From a virus, in IMG/VR virus record IMGVR_UViG_3300025030_001854, positions 62,001 to 126,000 of that record: a stretch of DNA of 64,000 nt, one strand, 5' to 3'. The notes below the pieces were generated by a model. The model made no database searches, was not told the DNA's origin, and saw only the letters and a list, made by a program, of their open reading frames with translations. Within the stretch, counting starts at the first letter, position 1, and every line of letters starts with the position of its first letter. The position numbers and the translations under genes were made by a program. Of this stretch, positions 23,241 to 31,583 are shown one piece after another.

Positions 23241-24180
23241 TGTCTTATTTGTAACCGAAAAATGGGCCGATGGTAATCCTAATTTTGGATTTACTCATAC
23301 AATGACTGATATTTTTAATACATTCAGTCAAACCCAAAGAAACTATAATTTTAACACCCTTCATATTGACGAAGCTGGAGTTGTTTTTGGAAAGCATGTA
23401 GATGATATCCTTCCTCGCTATTGCCTTAGTTGGGATATAAAAATAGTTATTGTTTCTCTTTTGGGGAACTCCCCAATGAATCCTTCTCTGGAATGCTTTC
23501 AAAAACTTAAACAATTAGGAATTTTTATTTGCTTCTTATGGTGCGATAGTAACCCAAATGATTTGGCTCTCATTAATTATTTAAGACCAATTACAGACAT
23601 TAATGTTTTCATGGATGCTTCTTATATTCCCGAAAGAAAATATGAAGAAAACGATTTAGTATTATGGACCCCGCTTGATTCAAATCTTTTTTATCCAGAT
23701 GATAAAACTAGAGAAGTCTCATTCGTAGGACGCCTTTATCCATACAGAGAGGCATCAATGTCTATGCTTTCAGAAGTTTATCCTAAAGCTATAGTGAAAA
23801 GTGGGCAAAGAGAACATCGTTTGTCTTTCGAGGAATACGCCCAAATCACTAGAGAATCGCAAATAATAGTAAATTTTTCATATCACCCACTTGGTTATCA
23901 CCAAGTAAAAGGAAGAGTATTTGAGGCCACAGCTAGTAATTGTTTACTATTAGAGTCAGATAATCCAGCAACCGAAAAATTATTCATTCCCAATAAAGAA
24001 TATGTTCCATTTATTTCCCCTAAAGATTTATTAGATAAAGTCAATTACTATTTAGAGAACGAGGAGGAAAGATTAAAGATAGCTCAATCGGGACATGAAG
24101 CTTATCAACAGCGTTTTAACATTACAATTTTTTGGAATAAAATAATGTCTCGCGCAGAATCATATTTAAACAATGACTAA
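23230..24180 (+). CDS. GT-B glycosyltransferase (CgeB/Glyco_trans_1_2 type), copy 1
   Basis: The 316-aa protein opens NVLFVTEKWADGNPNFGF. Its C-terminal half is typical of the group: VSFVGRLYPYREASMS, RLSFEEYAQITRESQIIVNFS, GRVFEATASNCLLLESDN, and a final PKDLLDKVNYYLENEEERLKI. These features predict a retaining-type glycosyltransferase. It is a tandem paralogue of the next gene (both start with KW-DGNP and share the SL-GNS--NPS segment). The start at 23230 is chosen over the ATG five codons earlier. Confidence 0.78.
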   Translation: MKNNVLFVTEKWADGNPNFGFTHTMTDIFNTFSQTQRNYNFNTLHIDEAGVVFGKHVDDILPRYCLSWDIKIVIVSLLGNSPMNPSLECFQKLKQLGIFICFLWCDSNPNDLALINYLRPITDINVFMDASYIPERKYEENDLVLWTPLDSNLFYPDDKTREVSFVGRLYPYREASMSMLSEVYPKAIVKSGQREHRLSFEEYAQITRESQIIVNFSYHPLGYHQVKGRVFEATASNCLLLESDNPATEKLFIPNKEYVPFISPKDLLDKVNYYLENEEERLKIAQSGHEAYQQRFNITIFWNKIMSRAESYLNND

Positions 24181-25135
24181 AGTTTTAATGTTAAGTGCTA
24201 AATGGTGCGACGGAAATCCTAGCTTAGGACTTTCAAATGATTTTCATAATGTATTTAATAGTTTTAGACAGAGTTTTTCAGAAATTCAATATGATATTTT
24301 ATTTTATGATGAATGCTTAATTACATATTCTTCTCATATAAATGATATACTATTGAACTATTGTGAAAAAAATAACGTCACCACCATAATTGTTTCGTTG
24401 ATGGGTAACAGTCATTTAAATCCGTCTATTGAGTTATTAGCTCAACTTAAAAATCTTGGATATAAAGTATGCATTATTTGGCCCGACACGGGTCCAACTT
24501 GGGGTATGCAAACGATGGCAGCTATTGGGGAAAAAGTTAGTCTTCATGTTTCTTGGGATAATCCTCGCTCTCAGTTTCATGATAATACACCTAGAGTTAG
24601 TAATTATTTAAATTTGTGGACTCCAGAAGACAATACTCTATTTAGATTTTTAGATTTTGACAAGAAAGATATTGATGTAAGTTTTCTTGGAAGCACAGAT
24701 AAATATCACGATAGATTATTTTTCTTGAATCATCTGAAAAAGTTTGCTAACATTTATATTAGCGGTGGACAGAGAGATAAACGTCTTTCTCCAGAACAAT
24801 ACGCTGATATTACACGAAGAAGCAAAATAGGAATTAATTTTGCTCTTAGCCAAACAGGGGTATTTTGGCAAGCAAAAGGCCGAATATTCGAATATACTAT
24901 GAGCGGAGCTTTATTATTAGATTTAGCCAATCCATCAACAAAAGATTTTTTTACTCCAGGTGAAGATTTTATAGAATTTGTGAATATTGAAGATTTAATT
25001 AACAAAATCTCCTATTATCTTAATAATAAAGATGATAGAGAAAAGATAGCTCTGCAAGGACATAAAACTTGTTTATCTAAATACTCTTCTTATAAATATT
25101 GGGAGGCGATATTAAAGACAATGAATTCTATATGA
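24173..25135 (+). CDS. GT-B glycosyltransferase (CgeB type), copy 2
   Basis: The 320-aa protein is clearly homologous to its upstream neighbour across its length: SAKWCDGNPSLGL, IIVSLMGNSHLNPSIE, RLSPEQYADITRRSKIGINFA, GRIFEYTMSGALLLDLANP. The two genes overlap by 8 bases. Duplication followed by divergence suggests consecutive transfer steps with different acceptors. The gene ends in an ATGA overlap with the following SDR. Confidence 0.78.
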   Translation: MTKVLMLSAKWCDGNPSLGLSNDFHNVFNSFRQSFSEIQYDILFYDECLITYSSHINDILLNYCEKNNVTTIIVSLMGNSHLNPSIELLAQLKNLGYKVCIIWPDTGPTWGMQTMAAIGEKVSLHVSWDNPRSQFHDNTPRVSNYLNLWTPEDNTLFRFLDFDKKDIDVSFLGSTDKYHDRLFFLNHLKKFANIYISGGQRDKRLSPEQYADITRRSKIGINFALSQTGVFWQAKGRIFEYTMSGALLLDLANPSTKDFFTPGEDFIEFVNIEDLINKISYYLNNKDDREKIALQGHKTCLSKYSSYKYWEAILKTMNSI

Positions 25136-26094
25136 AAATTTTAATTACGGGTATTAATGGAAGTGCAGGTAGTTATCTTGGAGAATTTTTGGTAAATACT
25201 ACTAATCATCAAATATTTGGAACTGTTAGGAATCATAATGGACTATCTAATATTCAAAATATCAAAGATAAAGTTTCAATTATTTATGTTGATTTAATGG
25301 ATTTTCCCTCTTTGTTAAAAACTCTAGACAAGTATCGTCCAGATGTTATTTTTCATATTGCTTCTATGGCCAACGTAAGGAATTCTTTTGATTCTCCTTG
25401 TGTTGTTGTTAATAATAATGTTAATATCACTCTTCATATATTAGAAGCCGTTAGACTTTTAAAAGATAAGGATAATTATAATCCAATTATTCAACTATGT
25501 AGCACTTCTGAAGTATACGGAAATCCTAGTAAAGAATTTATTCCTATTGACGAAAATTGTCCACTTCTTCCAATTAATCCATATGCATCATCTAAATTGA
25601 TGCAAGATAGTCTTGGTTACGTTTATTTTCTTAATTTTAAATTAAATGTAATCAGAACAAGAATGTTCTCTTATTTCAATCCTCGACGACCAGATTTATT
25701 TGCTACTCATTTTGCCAGACAAATTATAGATGTTTCCAATGGTAAAAAAGAAACGGTTGAGCACGGAAATCTTTCTTCGATACGAACAATTATCGACCCA
25801 ATGGAAGCTGCTGAATGTTATTGGTTAATAACCTGTAACGGGAAAATTGGAGAGGTTTATAACATTGGTGGAATAGAACCAATTTCTGTTGGTGGAGTTT
25901 TAGAAGCATTAATTAAAAAATCTGGTAAAAATATACCAACAAAGCAAATCTCTGGTTTAATGCGTCCATCTGATATAGATAGACAAATTCCAAATATCCA
26001 CAAATTTCAAGCAGCGACCGGATGGACCCCCAAAAAAACATTAAGTCAAAGTATTAATGATTTTTGGATAGATGTAAATAATCTATATCGTTAA
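25132..26094 (+). CDS. GDP-mannose 4,6-dehydratase-like SDR
   Basis: The 320-aa protein has an N-terminal TGINGSAGSYL nucleotide-binding motif, YVDLMDFPSL, the FHIASMANVRNSF segment, STSEVYGNP, and the catalytic PYASSKLMQD (Y-x3-K). The overall order matches GDP-mannose dehydratase or GDP-4-keto-rhamnose reductase (Gmd/Rmd) relatives. A fuller Gmd is encoded at 37575, so this copy is more likely an Rmd-type reductase or an epimerase. The start at 25132 gives an ATGA overlap with the previous gene. Confidence 0.8.
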   Translation: MKILITGINGSAGSYLGEFLVNTTNHQIFGTVRNHNGLSNIQNIKDKVSIIYVDLMDFPSLLKTLDKYRPDVIFHIASMANVRNSFDSPCVVVNNNVNITLHILEAVRLLKDKDNYNPIIQLCSTSEVYGNPSKEFIPIDENCPLLPINPYASSKLMQDSLGYVYFLNFKLNVIRTRMFSYFNPRRPDLFATHFARQIIDVSNGKKETVEHGNLSSIRTIIDPMEAAECYWLITCNGKIGEVYNIGGIEPISVGGVLEALIKKSGKNIPTKQISGLMRPSDIDRQIPNIHKFQAATGWTPKKTLSQSINDFWIDVNNLYR

Positions 26095-26099
26095 TTCCA

Positions 26100-27884
26100 A
26101 TGAAAAAAATTAAAGTTTATTTTAATGAGTTTAACATTCCAACAGATAACACTGTTTATTTTCCCTATTCGTCAGGATTGTTATTAGCATATTGTCTTCA
26201 GGACGAAGATGTTAGACTTAATTTTGATTTTCAAGAATTTTTGTTTCGAAGGGAACCATTATTAAATATTTTATCTAGATATGAAAATCCAGATATAGCT
26301 TGTTTTTCATCATCAATTTGGAATCATCAGTTAAACTTGGCGGTTGCGAAAGAAATTAAAAATAGATTTCCTAATTGTCTAATTATCTTTGGTGGACCAC
26401 AAGTTCCATTAAACAGTAATTTTTATATTGAAAATCCCTTTATAGATATAGGAATATTTGGGGAGGGAGAAATTATATTCCGAGATTTATTAATTAAATA
26501 TTTAAAAAGGGAGAATAATTTTCCCCATCATATTACATTAAAGAATGATGTTACAACTAAAGAAATAGATGTTTTTCCGTCACCATATTCATTAGGACTA
26601 TTTGACCAATTAATTAAAGATAATCAAGATATTAAATTTAAAGCAATAGTAGAAACAAATCGTTCGTGTCCATTCTCTTGTGATTTTTGTTTTTGGGGAC
26701 AATCAGACTTAAATAAGAAGATTGTCTTCCATTCTCTTGAATATACAAAGCAAGAAGCCTTATGGCTTGCAAAAAATCAAGTAGAATATATCTTCTGTGC
26801 AGACGCAAATTTTGGAATGTATAAAAGAGATATTGATGTAGCCCAACTATTTTCAGATATTAAATTAGAATATGGATATCCAGATAAGTTTCGCGTTTGT
26901 TATGGGAAAAATACAACAGAAAATATATTTAATACAGCTTTAATATTATCTAAAGCTAATTTAGCTAAAACAGTAACGCTAGCGAAACAATCTAACGATA
27001 AATCTGTATTAGCCAATATTCATCGTTCGAATATTAATACTAAAACATTTAAACAATTACAAATAAAATATACAGAAGCGGGAATCCCTACTTATACCGA
27101 ATTAATATTAGGTCTTCCAGGAGAAACATATTCTTCATTTTTGTCTGGACTAGAAGAAACCCTAGAATCTGTTATTAATAATCAGGTATTTATTTATCAT
27201 TGTCAAGTTCTTCCAAATACAGCGATGGCAGAAAAAGATTATATTTCAAAATATGGTTTAAAAACTGTTAAAATCCCACTAGCGGAAGTTCATGGTAGTG
27301 TTCGAGATAATTCTATCGTTCAAGAATTTGAGGAAATAGTTATTGGAACTAATTCAATGTCCCAAGAAGAATGGAAAAAGTGTGCCGTTATTTCTTGGTT
27401 AGCTCAATCTTTATATGGGCTTAAAGCTGCCGAAGAAATTATTAATTTTCTTATTAAAGAATATAAAATCAAATTTACAGATTATTTTGAATTTATCTCT
27501 AAATGCGATATGGATGAAGTAAAATTATTATGGAGAGTAGCAAACGACATTACAGATGGGGAAAGGAGATGTCAACATGATGCTAGATTTGGGTCAATAT
27601 ATTATGACCCAGAAGAATTTGTTTTTTTATTGTTATGCTTAAATCCTAATAAATTCTTTCAAAAATTATTTCAAATAACTGTGGGATTTTTGATGTCTAA
27701 AGGTATAGACATAAAAAGTAAGTTTGCGGAGTTATTGACAGTTTTTTCTGTTCAACAAGATAATCTCCCTTCTCCTTACGATTATAGTTCTACTAAAGAG
27801 TTTGCTACCAAAGTAGTCTTACATGGAAGAAAAAGTAACTCAACTAAAAAACAAAGAAATCCAATAGGATTTCAATTAATATGA
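26100..27884 (+). CDS. B12-binding-domain radical SAM enzyme 1
   Basis: The 594-aa protein has an N-terminal cobalamin-binding-like Rossmann domain (about residues 1-140, with CLIIFGGPQVPLNSNF and GIFGEGEIIFRDLL). A radical SAM core follows, whose CxxxCxxC cluster is C190-PFS-C194-DF-C197. A long C-terminal domain completes it. Such enzymes methylate or rearrange unactivated carbons using SAM and cobalamin. In this island the target may be a sugar or an acyl group. It is coupled to the GT2-like gene downstream by ATGA. Confidence 0.87.
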   Translation: MKKIKVYFNEFNIPTDNTVYFPYSSGLLLAYCLQDEDVRLNFDFQEFLFRREPLLNILSRYENPDIACFSSSIWNHQLNLAVAKEIKNRFPNCLIIFGGPQVPLNSNFYIENPFIDIGIFGEGEIIFRDLLIKYLKRENNFPHHITLKNDVTTKEIDVFPSPYSLGLFDQLIKDNQDIKFKAIVETNRSCPFSCDFCFWGQSDLNKKIVFHSLEYTKQEALWLAKNQVEYIFCADANFGMYKRDIDVAQLFSDIKLEYGYPDKFRVCYGKNTTENIFNTALILSKANLAKTVTLAKQSNDKSVLANIHRSNINTKTFKQLQIKYTEAGIPTYTELILGLPGETYSSFLSGLEETLESVINNQVFIYHCQVLPNTAMAEKDYISKYGLKTVKIPLAEVHGSVRDNSIVQEFEEIVIGTNSMSQEEWKKCAVISWLAQSLYGLKAAEEIINFLIKEYKIKFTDYFEFISKCDMDEVKLLWRVANDITDGERRCQHDARFGSIYYDPEEFVFLLLCLNPNKFFQKLFQITVGFLMSKGIDIKSKFAELLTVFSVQQDNLPSPYDYSSTKEFATKVVLHGRKSNSTKKQRNPIGFQLI

Positions 27885-28717
27885 AAAGTCCAGACGTATC
27901 TATTATTTTACCGTCTATTCGCCCAGAAAATCTGATTAAATTTTATGAATCAGCTCAAAATGCTTGTCAGAGATATTCTTTTGAAATTATAATTCCTGGT
28001 CCATATCTAATTCCAGAAGAATTAATGAAAAAAGGAAATGTTGTATTTATTCATACTTACGCTAATCCAACTATTTGTTTTCAAATGGCGGCTCTTTTAG
28101 CTAGGGGGGAATTTATTTATAATACAACAGATGATGGATTATTACAACCCAATGTTATTGATATTGCTGTTGACCTTCATAGAGAAGCATTGACATTCAA
28201 AGATATGATAAATATGAGGTATGATGAAGGAGTATTAGACCCGATAACTCTTTTACCTTTAAAAGAAAATCATGAACATTTCTCTCCATATTATTGGATT
28301 GCCCATTCTCATGCTGATTTAAGATTACCGGGAATTCCCGTTAATTATAAATTATGTATGCATTTCTTTATTAAGAAGAACTATTTTCTTTGGCTTGGTG
28401 GATTTGATTGTAATTATGAATATAGCAATCATGCTTTACACGATTTAGCTTTTAGAGTTCAATCAGATGGAGGACAAATTGTAAGTCTTCCTGTGGTTGC
28501 TTTTTATTGTTCTCATCTTCCTGGCCAGCAGGGCGACCATGGACCAGTAAATGATGCTCAATTAGGACCAGACATTACAAGATTTAATTCTATCTACGGA
28601 AACTCAACCCTAGATATAAAACAAAGAATTAATTTAAATTATGACGATTGGAAGAATTTTCCTAATATATGGGAAAGAAGATTTGATAAAAATAATTTGT
28701 TAGTTAATAAAATATGA
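27881..28717 (+). CDS. GT2-like glycosyltransferase, copy 1
   Basis: The 278-aa protein begins DVSIILPSIRPENLIKFYES, the standard GT2 opening. It has ALLARGEFIYNTTDDG, with the DDG metal site near residue 86, WLGGFDCNYEYSNHALHDL and a distinctive HLPGQQGDHGP loop. It is paralogous to the gene at 30800, with which it shares the opening and the GDH-P loop. It probably transfers a sugar to a growing glycan. It is flanked on both sides by radical SAM genes with 4-base overlaps. Confidence 0.8.
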   Translation: MKSPDVSIILPSIRPENLIKFYESAQNACQRYSFEIIIPGPYLIPEELMKKGNVVFIHTYANPTICFQMAALLARGEFIYNTTDDGLLQPNVIDIAVDLHREALTFKDMINMRYDEGVLDPITLLPLKENHEHFSPYYWIAHSHADLRLPGIPVNYKLCMHFFIKKNYFLWLGGFDCNYEYSNHALHDLAFRVQSDGGQIVSLPVVAFYCSHLPGQQGDHGPVNDAQLGPDITRFNSIYGNSTLDIKQRINLNYDDWKNFPNIWERRFDKNNLLVNKI

Positions 28718-30222
28718 AAAACGATTTAGATATCCTACTTATTCATCCGAATTCTGCTAAAAGAGTCTATCAAGACCTTAGTAATAATTTTTCAGCTATA
28801 GAACCCCCAATTTGGGCGTTAATGATTGCTTCTTATCTTATAAATAAAGGGTGGAATGTAGAAATACTCGACTGCGAAGCTTTAAGGTTAAATCCAAAAG
28901 AAGTATATACAATCGTTAAAAATAAATCTCCAAAAGTAATTGGTATGGTTGTTTATGGGCAACAGCCATCAGCCTCGACACAAAATATGACAGGGGCAAT
29001 CGACATTATGCATAAATTGGCTGATTTAGATATTACTCGTATCTATATTGGTCCGCACCCCTCTTCGTTACCGATAAGAACTATAGAAGACGACCCAGGA
29101 GCATTGGTTTGTCAGGGGGAAGGTCCAATTACATTGGATATATTATTAAAACAAAAAAATCACAAAGATATTAGCGATAGGAAAAAAGTTCCTGGATTGT
29201 GGTATTTTAATTATATTTCTGGAAAGATAGAGGGAAATTGCTCTGCTCCTTTATTACGAGACTTAGATAATGATATTCCGAATTTGCCTCTTGACCTTCT
29301 TCCTTTAGAACAGTATAGAACTTCTAATTGGCATAGTTGGACTAATGAAAATAAAACTCAACCATTTTTATCTTTATATACCAGTTTGGGATGTCCTTTT
29401 CAGTGTTCTTTTTGTATGATTAATTCTCCATTTAATAATGGGGATAATAAAAATAATACTTTCCGCACTTGGTCGCCCGCTCATACATTAAGGATTTTAA
29501 GGGGTTTTACTGATAAGGGGGTTACTAATGTTAAAATAGCTGATGAAATGTTTGTCTTAAAACCACCCCATTTTCTTGAAATTTGTAAGGGTGTTATTGA
29601 TAGCGGGATGAAATTTAATTTTTGGGCTTACGCAAGAATAGACACCGTAAGAGAACAATATTTAGATATTCTTAAAAAAGCTGGAGTAAATTGGCTAGCA
29701 CTAGGTATTGAATCTGGTAATATTAAAGTAAGGCAAGAAGTCATTAAGGGTAAATTTCAAGAATTAAATATTCATGATATTGTTTCTAAAATTCAAAATC
29801 ATGGAATTTGTTCTATGAATAATTTTATATTTGGGTTACCAACAGACACCATTGAAACAATGCAATCAACGTTAGATTTAGCTATGAACTTAAATGGCGA
29901 ATATGCTAATATGTATTGTGCTATGGGTTATCCTGGAAGTCAATTACACAGAGATTTTTCTCAACATAATCCATCTGTTTTACCAGAAAACAATGGCGTC
30001 GGATGGATAGGATATTCTCAACACGCTTACGAAACGTTTAATCTTCCGACAGAAGTATTAAAAAATCATGAAATTCTTAAATTTCGTGACGAAGCGGTAA
30101 TTAAATATTTTAGTAACCCATCTTATTTGGAAAAAATGACATTAAAATTTGGACCTAATTTTAAAACAGAAATACAAAACATGTTAAATATTAGATTAAA
30201 AAGAAAAATATTAGGAGACTAA
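28714..30222 (+). CDS. B12-binding-domain radical SAM enzyme 2
   Basis: The 502-aa protein has a B12-binding-like N-terminus (LLIHPNSAKRVYQDL ... IYIGPHPSSLPIRTIED ... VCQGEGPITLDILL). A radical SAM domain has the cluster C227-PFQ-C231-SF-C234, GVNWLALGIESGNIKVRQEV and NNFIFGLPTDTIETM. It belongs to the same broad class as the enzyme at 26100 but is not a close duplicate. Cobalamin use links it with the class II ribonucleotide reductase of this genome. Confidence 0.88.
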   Translation: MKNDLDILLIHPNSAKRVYQDLSNNFSAIEPPIWALMIASYLINKGWNVEILDCEALRLNPKEVYTIVKNKSPKVIGMVVYGQQPSASTQNMTGAIDIMHKLADLDITRIYIGPHPSSLPIRTIEDDPGALVCQGEGPITLDILLKQKNHKDISDRKKVPGLWYFNYISGKIEGNCSAPLLRDLDNDIPNLPLDLLPLEQYRTSNWHSWTNENKTQPFLSLYTSLGCPFQCSFCMINSPFNNGDNKNNTFRTWSPAHTLRILRGFTDKGVTNVKIADEMFVLKPPHFLEICKGVIDSGMKFNFWAYARIDTVREQYLDILKKAGVNWLALGIESGNIKVRQEVIKGKFQELNIHDIVSKIQNHGICSMNNFIFGLPTDTIETMQSTLDLAMNLNGEYANMYCAMGYPGSQLHRDFSQHNPSVLPENNGVGWIGYSQHAYETFNLPTEVLKNHEILKFRDEAVIKYFSNPSYLEKMTLKFGPNFKTEIQNMLNIRLKRKILGD

Positions 30223-30224
30223 TT

Positions 30225-30803
30225 ATGTCAGAACTTATCAAATTACATTTGGGGTGTTACCATCGGAAAATACATGGATATATTAACATAGATATCCGTC
30301 CAGAATGCTCTCCAGACCTAGTAGAAGACTGCTTCCTATTATCTTCGTTTAAAAATAATAGTGTTGATGTTATTTATACTTGTCATATGCTTGAACATTG
30401 CAAAAGAGACGAAGTTCTTCCAATATTAATCCGCTGGAATGAGATATTAAAACCAGGTGGTATTTTAAGGATTTCTGTCCCAGATTTTGAGGCTTTGTGT
30501 GAATATTATATTCAAACAAGAGATTTAGAAGCCATTACAAATTTAATGTTTGGTTCCCAAAAACATGCTTATGATTTTCATTATATTGGTTTTAATGAAA
30601 AGTATTTAACTAGTTTATTAAAAGGATTAGATTTCGTAAATATCCATCGTTATGATTGGAGGGAAACAGAACATTTTTATATTGATGATTACTCTCAATG
30701 TTATTTGCCAAGTATTGAATATAAATCTAGAAGACTAACTGATGAAATAAAAGGAAAACTAGTTAGTCTAAATATTGAAGCGGTAAAAGCTCTATCTATA
30801 TGA
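30225..30803 (+). CDS. class I SAM-dependent methyltransferase
   Basis: The 192-aa protein starts KLHLGCYHRKIHGYINIDI, the altered motif I of small methyltransferases found in glycan clusters. It has FKNNSVDVIYTCHMLEHCKRDE and EILKPGGILRISVPDFEAL, the methyltransf_11-type hallmarks. It may methylate a sugar or a radical SAM product. A good AGGAG ribosome-binding site precedes it, which is unusual in this island. Confidence 0.82.
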   Translation: MSELIKLHLGCYHRKIHGYINIDIRPECSPDLVEDCFLLSSFKNNSVDVIYTCHMLEHCKRDEVLPILIRWNEILKPGGILRISVPDFEALCEYYIQTRDLEAITNLMFGSQKHAYDFHYIGFNEKYLTSLLKGLDFVNIHRYDWRETEHFYIDDYSQCYLPSIEYKSRRLTDEIKGKLVSLNIEAVKALSI

Positions 30804-31579
30804 CAAAACCAGAAATTTCAATCTTAATGCCAGCTATTCGTCCGCAGAACTGGACAAAAGTATATGAATCTATTTTGTCTTCAACAAGGCGTTCTTTTGA
30901 ATTAGTTATTGTGGGACCACACCAATTACCAGAAAATCTTTTACAATATAAAAATATTAAATATGTTAGAGATTTCGGTTCTCCAGTAAGAGCATCTGCT
31001 ATAGGAAGTCTTTTGTGTGAAGGAACATTTATATATCCCACTCATGCAGATGATTGTTTTTTAATTCAAGATTCTTTGGATAATAATATTGATATCCTTT
31101 CTAAATATAACGATGAACATGTAGTTGTTTGTAAGTATTCAGAAAGCGAAAATTTATCCAGAGAAAATGATTATCAAAACGATGATTATTATAAAATTGT
31201 TAATGCTTATCCAGTAAATCCAATGGTAATTCCTAGTCATTGGTTAATTTTTAATTCTGTTATTTGGTATAGAACAACTTTTGATAGAATTGGGGGATTT
31301 GATTGTCATTTTGAAACCTGCCCAATGGCTCATGCAGATTTAGCTATAAGAAGTCAACACGTTGGTATTAAAGCTATTTTATCGTCTTTTCCATTATTAA
31401 AATGTGGCCATATGCCTGGAACCAGTGGCGACCATGCACCCATACATTTTACCCAAATATTGAAAGATGACCCAAAATTTAGATTAAAATATAGCGAACC
31501 ACTTGACGATTTAGTTAGTTGTATTGATAGATTAAATTGGAAAAAATATCCCAATGTTTGGAAAGAAAGATTTAATTAA
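30800..31579 (+). CDS. GT2-like glycosyltransferase, copy 2
   Basis: The 259-aa protein opens EISILMPAIRPQNWTKVYES and has LLCEGTFIYPTHADD (acidic site near residue 78), IGGFDCHFETCPMAHADLA and HMPGTSGDHAP. It is paralogous to the gene at 27881. The C-termini of both end in a short W-ERF motif. It is coupled by ATGA to the methyltransferase gene. Confidence 0.8.
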   Translation: MTKPEISILMPAIRPQNWTKVYESILSSTRRSFELVIVGPHQLPENLLQYKNIKYVRDFGSPVRASAIGSLLCEGTFIYPTHADDCFLIQDSLDNNIDILSKYNDEHVVVCKYSESENLSRENDYQNDDYYKIVNAYPVNPMVIPSHWLIFNSVIWYRTTFDRIGGFDCHFETCPMAHADLAIRSQHVGIKAILSSFPLLKCGHMPGTSGDHAPIHFTQILKDDPKFRLKYSEPLDDLVSCIDRLNWKKYPNVWKERFN

Positions 31580-31583
31580 AATT

